From LMUY01 sp964242215 (lineage in GTDB: Bacteria > Pseudomonadota > Alphaproteobacteria > Acetobacterales > Acetobacteraceae), in NCBI GenBank assembly GCA_964242215.1, contig CAXTCJ010000066.1:1-27678 (forward strand): DNA of 27,678 nt, given 5' to 3'. Below, one piece after another: positions 1-6,850 of this stretch (positions within the stretch are counted from its first letter, which is position 1; every line of letters starts with the position of its first letter). The notes under the pieces were generated by a model. The model was not told the DNA's origin and made no database searches. It was given only the letters and a program-made list of their open reading frames with translations. A program made the position numbers and the translations under genes.

Positions 1-398
1 TCCTGGTGCGCCTTGAAGCCAGGCCCACCGGGCATCTTGAAGTTGATCTTGTCCTTGAACAGCACGACCGGGCCGCCCATCAAAGCACCCGTCCAGCGCG
101 ACAATTCGCCGTGGCGGACGAGGTCGTCGAAGCCCTGGTGATACGGGCAGAAATTCTCGATGCGCTGGATGACCCGCCGCCCTGGCTCGGTCAGGCTGTC
201 TTCGTGATACACCCAATGCTGGCCAGCACGTTCCGGGGCCTGCTCCAATGCCTCGGTCCAGCGCAGCAGGTCTGCGGTCTGCTGCGCATCGAAGAAGCCC
301 GGAACGACCAGATAGCCGTCGCGCTGCATCAGCGCCTGCTCGGCCGCGGTCGGGCCATTCTCGCCCATTGCCCGCTTGGGCTGCAGCGCCGCACTCAT
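1..398 (-). CDS. PhyH-family Fe(II)/2-oxoglutarate dioxygenase, probable AEP hydroxylase (partial)
   Basis: The first 132 residues of a phytanoyl-CoA-dioxygenase-like protein; the gene runs off the left edge. It opens with a typical PhyH N-terminus (QRDGYLVVPGFF around residues 25-35) and ends at the segment KINFKMPGGPGFKAHQ, where the next residue (codon begins GA) would be the Asp or Glu of the HxD/E iron motif. A KINFK-PGG-GFK-HQD segment is characteristic, as I recall, of PhnY-like enzymes, which hydroxylate 2-aminoethylphosphonate at C1. The start ATG overlaps the stop of the upstream nucleotidyltransferase (ATGA at 398-395), so the two are translationally coupled. In PhnY/PhnZ catabolism the product is cleaved; no PhnZ is visible, and the neighbours make AEP, so I infer a biosynthetic tailoring role. 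Substrate could be another phosphonate. Confidence 0.8.
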   Translation of the reverse strand, partial: MSAALQPKRAMGENGPTAAEQALMQRDGYLVVPGFFDAQQTADLLRWTEALEQAPERAGQHWVYHEDSLTEPGRRVIQRIENFCPYHQGFDDLVRHGELSRWTGALMGGPVVLFKDKINFKMPGGPGFKAHQ

Positions 399-1174
399 GC
401 CGCAAGCTCCGGCAGCAGAGCGGCGGCCTTCTGGACGTCCTCGGGAAAGTCGATCTCGGTCCATGGCAGGCCCGTGATGTCTTCGAAGCCAAACCGGTCC
501 GGCGAACTTTGCATGATCATGTCGCGAATAGGCTCCTCGTATTCGAGGCCACGCCGCCCTGTGGTGACATAGGCATCGGTGCGATCGGCCAGCTCGGCGG
601 CCGTTTGCGGGGTGAAGCGGAAGAAGCCAACGGATTCGCCGTGGAAGTCGTGCGCCTCCGTGGGCTGCTTGCGGAAATCGACGATGCTGCCGTCGCGGAT
701 GCACAGCTTGACTGGCTCGTCGCCGGGTTCGATCTCGCGGTCGAGCAGCAGCGAGTCCGGGCGGCGGCTGGCCACCAGTCGCGCCATCAGACGGTGATCG
801 TATAGCACATCGCCATCCATGAGGATGATCGGCGCTCCGCTGCGCAGTACGTCCCGCGCGGCCCAGAGCGACACCACGCTACCCTCCCGGAAGTCCGGAT
901 TTTCGATTGTGTGAACCGTCATCCCGTCGGAGTGTCCCAGCAACGCCGACCGGATCTGGTCGGCCGCGTAGCCAACCACGATGGTGACGTCCGCTACGCC
1001 CGCCTGTCGCAGGATCCTGAGATGGCGCGTAAGTAGGCTCGCACCGTCGAATGCCAGCAAGATTTTCGGCGACTGCAGGTTCTGCGAACCGAGACGCCGT
1101 CCGACCCCGGCCGCGAGGATGATGGCGTGGGGTGAAGCAGGCTGCAGGTCGGCCGCTGTCATATGTGACGTCAT
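395..1174 (-). CDS. Nucleotidyltransferase, probable phosphonate cytidylyltransferase (PntC-like)
   Basis: A 259-residue sugar-nucleotide-type nucleotidyltransferase. The nucleotide-binding loop is intact (LAAGVGRRL at residues 20-28, Lys37), the metal Asp motif is MDGD (119-122), and a second acidic motif EIDFPED lies near 240-246. This resembles the PntC family, which activates AEP with CTP to CMP-AEP, and the LicC/choline-phosphate type. Adjacency to pepM and coupling to a PhyH dioxygenase support a phosphonate substrate, perhaps the hydroxylated one. Neither possible start (1174, or an in-frame ATG at 1162) has a clear Shine-Dalgarno site, so the start is uncertain by four codons. It is transcribed divergently from the PEP mutase gene, with the palindrome at 1206-1223 between them. 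A second such domain is fused to PepM. Confidence 0.85.
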   Translation of the reverse strand: MTSHMTAADLQPASPHAIILAAGVGRRLGSQNLQSPKILLAFDGASLLTRHLRILRQAGVADVTIVVGYAADQIRSALLGHSDGMTVHTIENPDFREGSVVSLWAARDVLRSGAPIILMDGDVLYDHRLMARLVASRRPDSLLLDREIEPGDEPVKLCIRDGSIVDFRKQPTEAHDFHGESVGFFRFTPQTAAELADRTDAYVTTGRRGLEYEEPIRDMIMQSSPDRFGFEDITGLPWTEIDFPEDVQKAAALLPELAA

Positions 1175-1205
1175 TGTGTCAGTGTCATTTAGTGGTTACA
1201 GAGCC

Positions 1206-1223
1206 GCTGACCGATCGGTCAGC
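1206..1223. promoter_or_regulatory. 18-bp perfect palindrome, probable operator
   Basis: GCTGACCGATCGGTCAGC is identical to its own reverse complement over all 18 bases. It sits in the 71-bp divergent gap between the nucleotidyltransferase and pepM, eight bases upstream of the pepM ribosome binding site. Even-length palindromes with an ACCG...CGGT core are common operators of TetR-family repressors. No such regulator lies in the window, so the binding protein is unknown. Confidence 0.6.
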
Positions 1224-1245
1224 CGAACGCCAGGAGTCAGCTAAA

Positions 1246-2895
1246 GTGCCAGACAACATCGTCTCCCTGCAAGAGACCAGCGGGCGAGACAATCGCGGGC
1301 CGTCCCTCTCTCGGCCCGCTCGCCTGCGCGCCCTGCTCGATGCGCCTGATTTGAGCTTCCTTATGGAGGCCCATAGCGGCTTGTCGGCCAAGATCGTCGA
1401 GGAAGCCGGGTTCGCTGGCGTCTGGGCGTCCGGCCTGTCGATCTCGGCTTCGCTGGGGGTGCGCGACAACAACGAGGCGTCGTGGACCCAGGTGCTCGAC
1501 GTGCTCGAATACATGGCCGATGCCACCACGCTGCCGATCCTGGTCGACGGCGACACCGGGTATGGCAACTTCAACAACGTCCGCCGCCTGGTGCGCAAGC
1601 TGGGCGAGCGCGGCATCGCCGCCGTGTGCCTTGAGGACAAGCTGTTCCCCAAGACCAACTCCTTCCTCGGGGAGCGGCAGGAGCTGGCCGACACGGCGGA
1701 GTTCTGCGGCCGCATCCGGGCCGGCAAGGACGCACAGACCGACGACAAGTTCTCCATCGTGGCCCGCACCGAGGCGCTGATCTCCGGGCACTCCATGGAC
1801 GAAGCGCTGCGCCGGGCCGAGGCGTACCACGCCGCCGGGGCCGACGCGATCCTGGTGCATTCCAAGCGCAAGGATGCGGCCGAGATCAACGGGTTCATGG
1901 CCCGCTGGGACCGCCGCTGCCCGATCGTGATCGTGCCCACCATGTATTATGCCACGCCCACCGACACGTTCCGGCAAGCTGGCATCTCCACCATCATCTG
2001 GGCCAACCACCTGGTGCGCGCGTCGATCTCCGCCATGCGCGAGACCGCTCGCACGATCGCCGCCACGCAGTCGCTGATGGACGTAGAAGACCGCCTGACC
2101 AGCGTGCGCGAGATCTTCAAGCTGACCGGCAACGACGAGTTGGAGGAGGCGAGCCAGCGCTACCTCCCAGTGAGCCGCAACGTGCATGGCGTGGTGCTGG
2201 CGGCGTCGCGCGGGTCGGCCTTGGGCGATGTCACGGCCGAGTTGCCGAAATGCATGGTCGACGTGCGAGGCAAGCCGCTGCTGCACCGCCTGTTGGGCAC
2301 GCTGAACGAGGGTGGCGTCGGTGACGTGACGGTGGTGCGGGGCTACTGCCGCGAGAAGATCCAGCCGGACGGCTTCGGCGTGGTGGACAACTACGACTAT
2401 GCGGAAACCGGCGAGGCGGCGTCGCTCGCTTGCGCACTCCCCAGCCTGCACGGCGAAGCGGTCGTGGTGTACGGCGACGTGCTGTTCCGCCGCTACATCC
2501 TGGAGGGGCTACTGAGCTCCGCCGCGGACGTCACCATCGTGGTCGATGCCAGCAAACGGGCCACCGCCAATCCGCGGGACCTGGTCGCCGCGGACCGGCA
2601 CGACACCGTCGCCTATCTGGACGATGTGCCAGCCCAACTGACCGCGGTCGGGGCGCAGCCGGGCGCTGCAGCCGGCGAGTGGATCGGGCTGCTGTATCTA
2701 AGCGCGAAGGGCACGGATCTGGTGCGGGAGGAGTTGGCCGCCATGCAGACCGAAGGCGTGCTGGCAAAGGCGGACCTTCCGGCGCTGCTGGAGCGGCTCA
2801 TCGGGCGTGGCGGCGTGGCGGTGCACTACATCACCGGGCACTGGCTGGACGTCGACACAGCGACCGACCTGGCGGCGGCGCGGAACTTCTCCTGA
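1246..2895 (+). CDS. pepM: Phosphoenolpyruvate mutase fused to nucleotidyltransferase
   Basis: A 549-residue two-domain protein. Residues 25-300 are a PEP mutase of the isocitrate-lyase superfamily: EAHSGLSA at 41-48, DGDTGYGN at 101-108 and the diagnostic EDKLFPKTNS at 130-139, which separates PepM from lyases. It converts PEP to phosphonopyruvate, the committed C-P bond-forming step. Residues 312-549 are a nucleotidyltransferase domain (ELPKCM near 332, YGDVLF at 409-414, WLDVD at 533-537). Its loop reads LAASRGSAL rather than LAAGxGxRL, so the usual Gly and Arg are replaced; similar loops occur, as I recall, in other PepM fusions. I chose the GTG at 1246 because AGGAG lies nine bases upstream; the frame is open further 5' without a better start. 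It overlaps the decarboxylase gene by one base (TGATG). Confidence 0.95.
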   Translation: MPDNIVSLQETSGRDNRGPSLSRPARLRALLDAPDLSFLMEAHSGLSAKIVEEAGFAGVWASGLSISASLGVRDNNEASWTQVLDVLEYMADATTLPILVDGDTGYGNFNNVRRLVRKLGERGIAAVCLEDKLFPKTNSFLGERQELADTAEFCGRIRAGKDAQTDDKFSIVARTEALISGHSMDEALRRAEAYHAAGADAILVHSKRKDAAEINGFMARWDRRCPIVIVPTMYYATPTDTFRQAGISTIIWANHLVRASISAMRETARTIAATQSLMDVEDRLTSVREIFKLTGNDELEEASQRYLPVSRNVHGVVLAASRGSALGDVTAELPKCMVDVRGKPLLHRLLGTLNEGGVGDVTVVRGYCREKIQPDGFGVVDNYDYAETGEAASLACALPSLHGEAVVVYGDVLFRRYILEGLLSSAADVTIVVDASKRATANPRDLVAADRHDTVAYLDDVPAQLTAVGAQPGAAAGEWIGLLYLSAKGTDLVREELAAMQTEGVLAKADLPALLERLIGRGGVAVHYITGHWLDVDTATDLAAARNFS

Positions 2896-4040
2896 TGCTG
2901 GACACGCCGACCTTCCTGCAGGCCGCCGGCCAGAGTGGGGTAAACTTCTACACCGGCGTGCCGTGCTCGTTCCTGACCCCGCTGATCAACCGGGTCGCCA
3001 GTGACCCGGCGTTGCATTACGTCGCCGCCGCCAGCGAGGGTGAGGCAGTCGCGATCGCTGCGGGGGCGTGGTTGGCTGGGCGGCAGACGGCGGTCATGTG
3101 CCAGAACTCCGGCCTGGGCAACGCGGTCAACCCACTGACATCGCTCAATACACCGTTCCGCATTCCCACTCTGCTGATCGTAACCTGGCGTGGCCAGCCC
3201 GGGCTGAAGGACGAGCCACAGCACGAGCTGATGGGCCGGATCACGCAAACCCTGCTGACCACGATGGAGTTGGAGCAACGCCCCTTCCCCACCGACGCCG
3301 AAGGGCTGCAGCCGGCGCTGGATGCGGCCAATGAGGCGATGGCGCGCACAGGCCTGCCGTTCGCGCTGGTGATGGCCAAGGACAGCCTGCGCGAGGAGGA
3401 CCTGTCCGAGCCCGCGCGCACCCCGCCCGTGGCAGGACGCCGGGTGGACCTATTCGAGCATGGCGACCGGCCGGCCCGGATCGAGATCCTGGAGCGTGTG
3501 CTGGCGGCCGTGCCGGGCGACGTGCCGGTGATCGTCACCACGGGCAAGGCCGGGCGCGAACTGTTCACCCTGCAGGACCGCGAGCAGCATCTGTATCAGG
3601 TCGGCTCGATGGGCTGTGCGGCGCCGATGGGGCTGGGCGTGGCCCTGACCACGGGGCGGCGCACGGTGGTGCTGGACGGCGACGGGGCGGCGCTGATGAA
3701 GCTCGGCGCCATGGCGACCATCGGCGCATATAAGCCGCCGGGCTTGCTGCACGTGTTGCTGGATAACGGCGTGCACGATTCGACCGGCGGGCAGGCGACG
3801 GTCTCGCCCATGGTGGATTTCGCCGGCGTGGCGCTAGCCTGCGGTTATGCCCACGCCTTCACCTGCGACAGTGCCGCCGGGTTCGAGGCCGCCTTCGCCC
3901 AGGCGCTGGCTACGACCGGACCCGTTCTGCTGCACGTCCGTATCCGCCCGGGCTCGCTGGCGGTTCTCGGCCGGCCGACGATCGCGCCGCACGAGGTGGC
4001 CCAGCGCTTCCGCACGTTCCTGCGTCAGCGTGCGGCCTAA
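2895..4040 (+). CDS. ppd: Phosphonopyruvate decarboxylase
   Basis: A 381-residue thiamine-diphosphate enzyme that decarboxylates phosphonopyruvate to phosphonoacetaldehyde, making the unfavourable PepM reaction irreversible. The N-terminal pyrimidine-binding half has the conserved Glu segment SEGEAVAIAAG (47-57), and the C-terminal half has the ThDP/Mg motif GDG at 262-264 followed 26 residues later by Asn291 (LLDNGVHDSTGG). Length matches the family; sulfopyruvate decarboxylase is the nearest alternative, but the PepM neighbour settles it. The start ATG overlaps the pepM stop by one base, giving coupled translation. The 3' end overlaps the convergent transaminase: the two stop codons share bases 4038-4039, leaving no room for a terminator between them. 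Confidence 0.95.
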   Translation: MLDTPTFLQAAGQSGVNFYTGVPCSFLTPLINRVASDPALHYVAAASEGEAVAIAAGAWLAGRQTAVMCQNSGLGNAVNPLTSLNTPFRIPTLLIVTWRGQPGLKDEPQHELMGRITQTLLTTMELEQRPFPTDAEGLQPALDAANEAMARTGLPFALVMAKDSLREEDLSEPARTPPVAGRRVDLFEHGDRPARIEILERVLAAVPGDVPVIVTTGKAGRELFTLQDREQHLYQVGSMGCAAPMGLGVALTTGRRTVVLDGDGAALMKLGAMATIGAYKPPGLLHVLLDNGVHDSTGGQATVSPMVDFAGVALACGYAHAFTCDSAAGFEAAFAQALATTGPVLLHVRIRPGSLAVLGRPTIAPHEVAQRFRTFLRQRAA

Positions 4041-5143
4041 TTCGGGCCATGCTGCGCCATGAATGCGTCGACGGCCGCCAAGGCGCGCGCCATGTCGGCC
4101 GGCCCGATCGCGCCGATGCAGCCGATGCGGAAGCTCGGTTCCTGCGTCAGCTTACCCGGGTAGATCACCACGCCGCGGTCAGCCAGGAAGGCATAGAACC
4201 GGTCGAACGCGAACCAACTGCCAGGCGGAATGCGGAAGGTGACGATCACCGGCGCCTGGATCGCCGGGTCGATGTAGAGCTCGAAGCCATGTCGCTGCAT
4301 GCCCCGCACCAGCAGGTCGCAATTAGCGCGGTAGCGGGCGTGGCGGGCGGCAATACCGCCCTCCGCCTCGAGCTGATCAAGGGCGGCGGACAGTGCGGCC
4401 ACGACCTGCACCGGCGGGGTGAAACGCCACTGCTTTGTCGTTTCGAAGCCGCGCCACTGCTCCCACACATCCAGGCTGACGCTGACGCTGTTGCCCTCGC
4501 AGCGTGCCAGATGGGCGGTTTCGGCGATGACGTAGCCGAGCCCGGGCACGCCCTCCAGCCCCTTGTTGGCGGATCCGACCAGGGCGGTGAACGGCGTGGT
4601 GGCGCCGTCGATCGGCACGGCGCCGAACGAGCTCATCGCGTCCACGATCAGCCGCCGGCCGGCGGCCTGAACGGCGGCGGCGATCGGCCCCAACGGGTTC
4701 AGCAGCCCGCTGGTGGTCTCGCAATGCACCAGCGCCACGTCGGTGATGGCCGCATCCTGCGCCAGCGCGGCGGCGACGGCGGCAGGGTCGATCACCCGGT
4801 CCTCCGCCACCTCCAGCACGGCCCCCAACCGGCCCAACCGGCGCGCCATGGCGGCGATGCGGCGGCCGTACGAGCCATTGATCAGCACCAGCAATTTTCC
4901 GTCGCGTGGCACCAGCGAGCCGATCGCCGCCTCCACCGCAAAGGTGCCGCTGCCCTGGATGGGCACCGTCACATGCGTGTCCGCCACCCCGGCGAGGGCG
5001 GCCAGCCGGGTGCGGATACCCTCCGACAGGGCGATGAAGGCGCCGTCCCGCGAGCCCCAATCGCGGTCCAGCGCCGCTCGGGTGGAGTCGGACGTGGTCA
5101 AGGGACCGGGGGTGAGCAGCAGCGTCGTGGCGGTATCGAGCAT
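4037..5143 (-). CDS. phnW: 2-aminoethylphosphonate transaminase
   Basis: A 368-residue class V fold-type I aminotransferase. It has the N-terminal TPGPL (11-15), the PLP-ring Asp in VDAMSSFG (168) and the Schiff-base lysine in SANKGLEGVPG (Lys194). The family interconverts AEP with phosphonoacetaldehyde; beside pepM and ppd the synthetic direction, making AEP, is expected. I prefer the ATG at 5143, preceded by GGGGG about five bases upstream; an in-frame extension of six residues to 5161 is possible but lacks support. The gene faces the decarboxylase tail-to-tail and is divergent from the flippase gene across only 47 bp, so the four core genes are split over two transcripts. Confidence 0.93.
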   Translation of the reverse strand: MLDTATTLLLTPGPLTTSDSTRAALDRDWGSRDGAFIALSEGIRTRLAALAGVADTHVTVPIQGSGTFAVEAAIGSLVPRDGKLLVLINGSYGRRIAAMARRLGRLGAVLEVAEDRVIDPAAVAAALAQDAAITDVALVHCETTSGLLNPLGPIAAAVQAAGRRLIVDAMSSFGAVPIDGATTPFTALVGSANKGLEGVPGLGYVIAETAHLARCEGNSVSVSLDVWEQWRGFETTKQWRFTPPVQVVAALSAALDQLEAEGGIAARHARYRANCDLLVRGMQRHGFELYIDPAIQAPVIVTFRIPPGSWFAFDRFYAFLADRGVVIYPGKLTQEPSFRIGCIGAIGPADMARALAAVDAFMAQHGPN

Positions 5144-5190
5144 ACTGCCCCCGTATCGCAAATGACACGCCGCCGCCAGGACCAGCTGCG

Positions 5191-6189
5191 ATGAAGCTCA
5201 GCGTCCTGATCGCCGGCATCGCCGGGCTGGCGCTGGCGGTGTGGCTGCTGGCGAGTTACGGGCTGGGCCGCATCCTCGACCTGCTCGGCCAAGCCGGATG
5301 GGGCGGGATCGCGGCGGTGATCGCCTTCCACCTGGTCCAGGTGGTGTTCTCCGCCGCCGCCTGGCGCGAAATCGCCGGACCGATGCCGCGGCGGCCAACG
5401 CTCGCCGGCTACTGCGTGCTGCGCTGGATCCGCGAGGCAGTGAACAACCTGCTGCCGGTGGCGCAGATCGGTGGCGAGTTCGTCGCCGCCCGCCTGCTGC
5501 AGCGCCGCGCCGTTCCGCTCGCTCCCGCCATCGCGGGCACCGTGGCGGACCTGACGATGGAGTTGGTCACGCAGATCTTCTTCACCCTGCTCGGGCTGGG
5601 CCTGCTGCTGCACAGCGTCGGCGGCGGCGGGCTGTCCAGCACCGTGGTGAGCTTCGTGCTGGTCGCCGTGCTGGTCGCGGCCGGTTTCCTCGGCGCGCAG
5701 TGGTTCGGGCTGGCCCTGGTGTTCGAGAAGGCGCTGATGCGGATCGGCCGCACGCTGGGCTGGGCGGGCACGGCACAGGTGGAGGGGCTGCATCAGGCGT
5801 TGCTGGCCTGCTACCGCCGGCCGCGCCGCGTGCTGCTGGCGATGTGCTGGCACAGCATCTCGTGGCTGCTCGGCGGGCTAGAAGTCTGTCTGGCACTGCA
5901 TTTCCTCGGCCACGATACCAGCCTCGAAAACGGCATGGTCATCGAGAGCCTGGGGCAAGCGCTGAAGGCAGCTGGGTTCGCCGTGCCCGGCGCTCTCGGC
6001 GTTCAAGAAGGAGGCTACATCGTGATCTGCCAGGCGTTTAACCTCTCGCCCGAGGTAGCCATCGCCCTATCCCTGATGAAGCGCTTGCGGGAGGTCGTGC
6101 TCGGCCTGCCGGGCTTGGTCACCTGGCGAGTCCTGAGCACGCGCAACGGCAACCTGGATTTGCAATCCGGCCTCGAGGTATCCCCATGA
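5191..6189 (+). CDS. Lysylphosphatidylglycerol-synthase-TM-type flippase-like membrane protein (HpnL-like)
   Basis: A 332-residue integral membrane protein with about eight hydrophobic segments, starting with an N-terminal one at residues 5-22. It matches the flippase domain found in MprF and in the hopanoid-associated HpnL family: conserved features include WIREAVNNLLPVAQIGGEF near residues 75-94 and the loop AVPGALGVQEGGY around 270-282. Members are thought to move lipids or lipid-linked precursors between leaflets. AGGA lies nine bases before the ATG. The stop overlaps the next gene by four bases (ATGA), so flippase and phosphotransferase are co-translated. In this context a phosphonolipid is the likely cargo, but this is inference; hopanoid linkage is the main alternative. 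Confidence 0.8.
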   Translation: MKLSVLIAGIAGLALAVWLLASYGLGRILDLLGQAGWGGIAAVIAFHLVQVVFSAAAWREIAGPMPRRPTLAGYCVLRWIREAVNNLLPVAQIGGEFVAARLLQRRAVPLAPAIAGTVADLTMELVTQIFFTLLGLGLLLHSVGGGGLSSTVVSFVLVAVLVAAGFLGAQWFGLALVFEKALMRIGRTLGWAGTAQVEGLHQALLACYRRPRRVLLAMCWHSISWLLGGLEVCLALHFLGHDTSLENGMVIESLGQALKAAGFAVPGALGVQEGGYIVICQAFNLSPEVAIALSLMKRLREVVLGLPGLVTWRVLSTRNGNLDLQSGLEVSP

Positions 6190-6788
6190 GCGGCGATTCC
6201 TGGACGCACCTCATGGCCCGGCCGCTGGTGCGGCCAATGATCGGGACACGGATCCGTCCGAACCACCTCACCACTTTGCGGCTGCTGACGGGGTTGGCGG
6301 CCTGCGGCTGCTTCGCCATCGGCAGCCATGCCGGCATGATCTGGGGTGGCGCATTGTGGCTGGTCTCCGCGTTCCTGGACCGTGCCGACGGCGAATTGGC
6401 GCGGCTTGGCAAGCTGATGAGCCCCGGCGGCCACAGGTACGACTACTACACCGACGTATTGGTCAACGCACTGTTCTTTGCCGCGATCGGTCTCGGCCTA
6501 CGGCATAGCTGGTTAGGCTTGTGGTCGATCCCACTGGGTTTGATCGCCGCCGTTTCGATAATGCTCAGCAGCATCTTCTCCGAGTGGCTCGAGCAGCGCA
6601 GCCCACCGGACACGCGCGCCTATTCCGGCCGCTGGGGGTTCGATCCGGACGATGCGCTCTACCTGATGGGCCCGCTCGCCTGGTTGGGCTGGCTGAGCCC
6701 GATCTTGATCGGTGCAGCGATCGGCGCCAGCATCGTCATGGTCATCACGGCAGTCCGGCTGCGGCAGCTGCCGATGCAACGCGTTTGA
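6186..6788 (+). CDS. CDP-alcohol phosphatidyltransferase, candidate phosphonolipid synthase
   Basis: A 200-residue membrane enzyme with the complete family signature D-x2-DG-x2-AR-x8-G-x3-D-x3-D: Asp65, Asp68-Gly69, Ala72-Arg73, Gly82, Asp86 and Asp90. These residues bind the CMP group and two metal ions; the last Asp is the presumed base. Several hydrophobic segments surround the motif. The family transfers a (phospho)alcohol from a CDP-activated donor to a second alcohol. Next to AEP synthesis genes and PntC-type domains, the logical reaction is CMP-AEP plus diacylglycerol or another hydroxyl lipid giving a phosphonolipid and CMP. The family also includes PgsA, PssA and inositol-phosphate synthases, and the sequence alone does not fix the acceptor. 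It overlaps the flippase gene by four bases and ends at the hairpin at 6794-6829. Confidence 0.88.
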   Translation: MSGDSWTHLMARPLVRPMIGTRIRPNHLTTLRLLTGLAACGCFAIGSHAGMIWGGALWLVSAFLDRADGELARLGKLMSPGGHRYDYYTDVLVNALFFAAIGLGLRHSWLGLWSIPLGLIAAVSIMLSSIFSEWLEQRSPPDTRAYSGRWGFDPDDALYLMGPLAWLGWLSPILIGAAIGASIVMVITAVRLRQLPMQRV

Positions 6789-6793
6789 CGCCA

Positions 6794-6829
6794 CACCGAG
6801 CGGCACCGCCTGGTGCGGCGCGCTCGGTG
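6794..6829. terminator. Two-tier hairpin between convergent genes
   Basis: A 9-bp outer stem (CACCGAGCG at 6794-6802 with CGCTCGGTG at 6821-6829) encloses an inner 5-bp stem (GCACC at 6803-6807 with GGTGC at 6812-6816, loop GCCT). It lies between two convergent stop codons. No U-tract follows on either strand, so termination is plausible but intrinsic strength is uncertain. Confidence 0.5.
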
Positions 6830-6850
6830 CGGCTCGCGGGCCAGCCTGCC

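Noticed and set aside
1166..1173. TGACGTCA palindrome over the nucleotidyltransferase start
   Set aside because: Eight symmetrical bases are expected by chance in a window this size, and it overlaps the possible start codon; the 18-bp site nearby is far stronger.
4049..5194. Long plus-strand open frame of about 380 codons
   Set aside because: It mirrors the AEP transaminase, whose protein has all PLP motifs; the plus-strand translation is His/Arg/Gly-rich and matches nothing. High GC makes such antisense frames common here.
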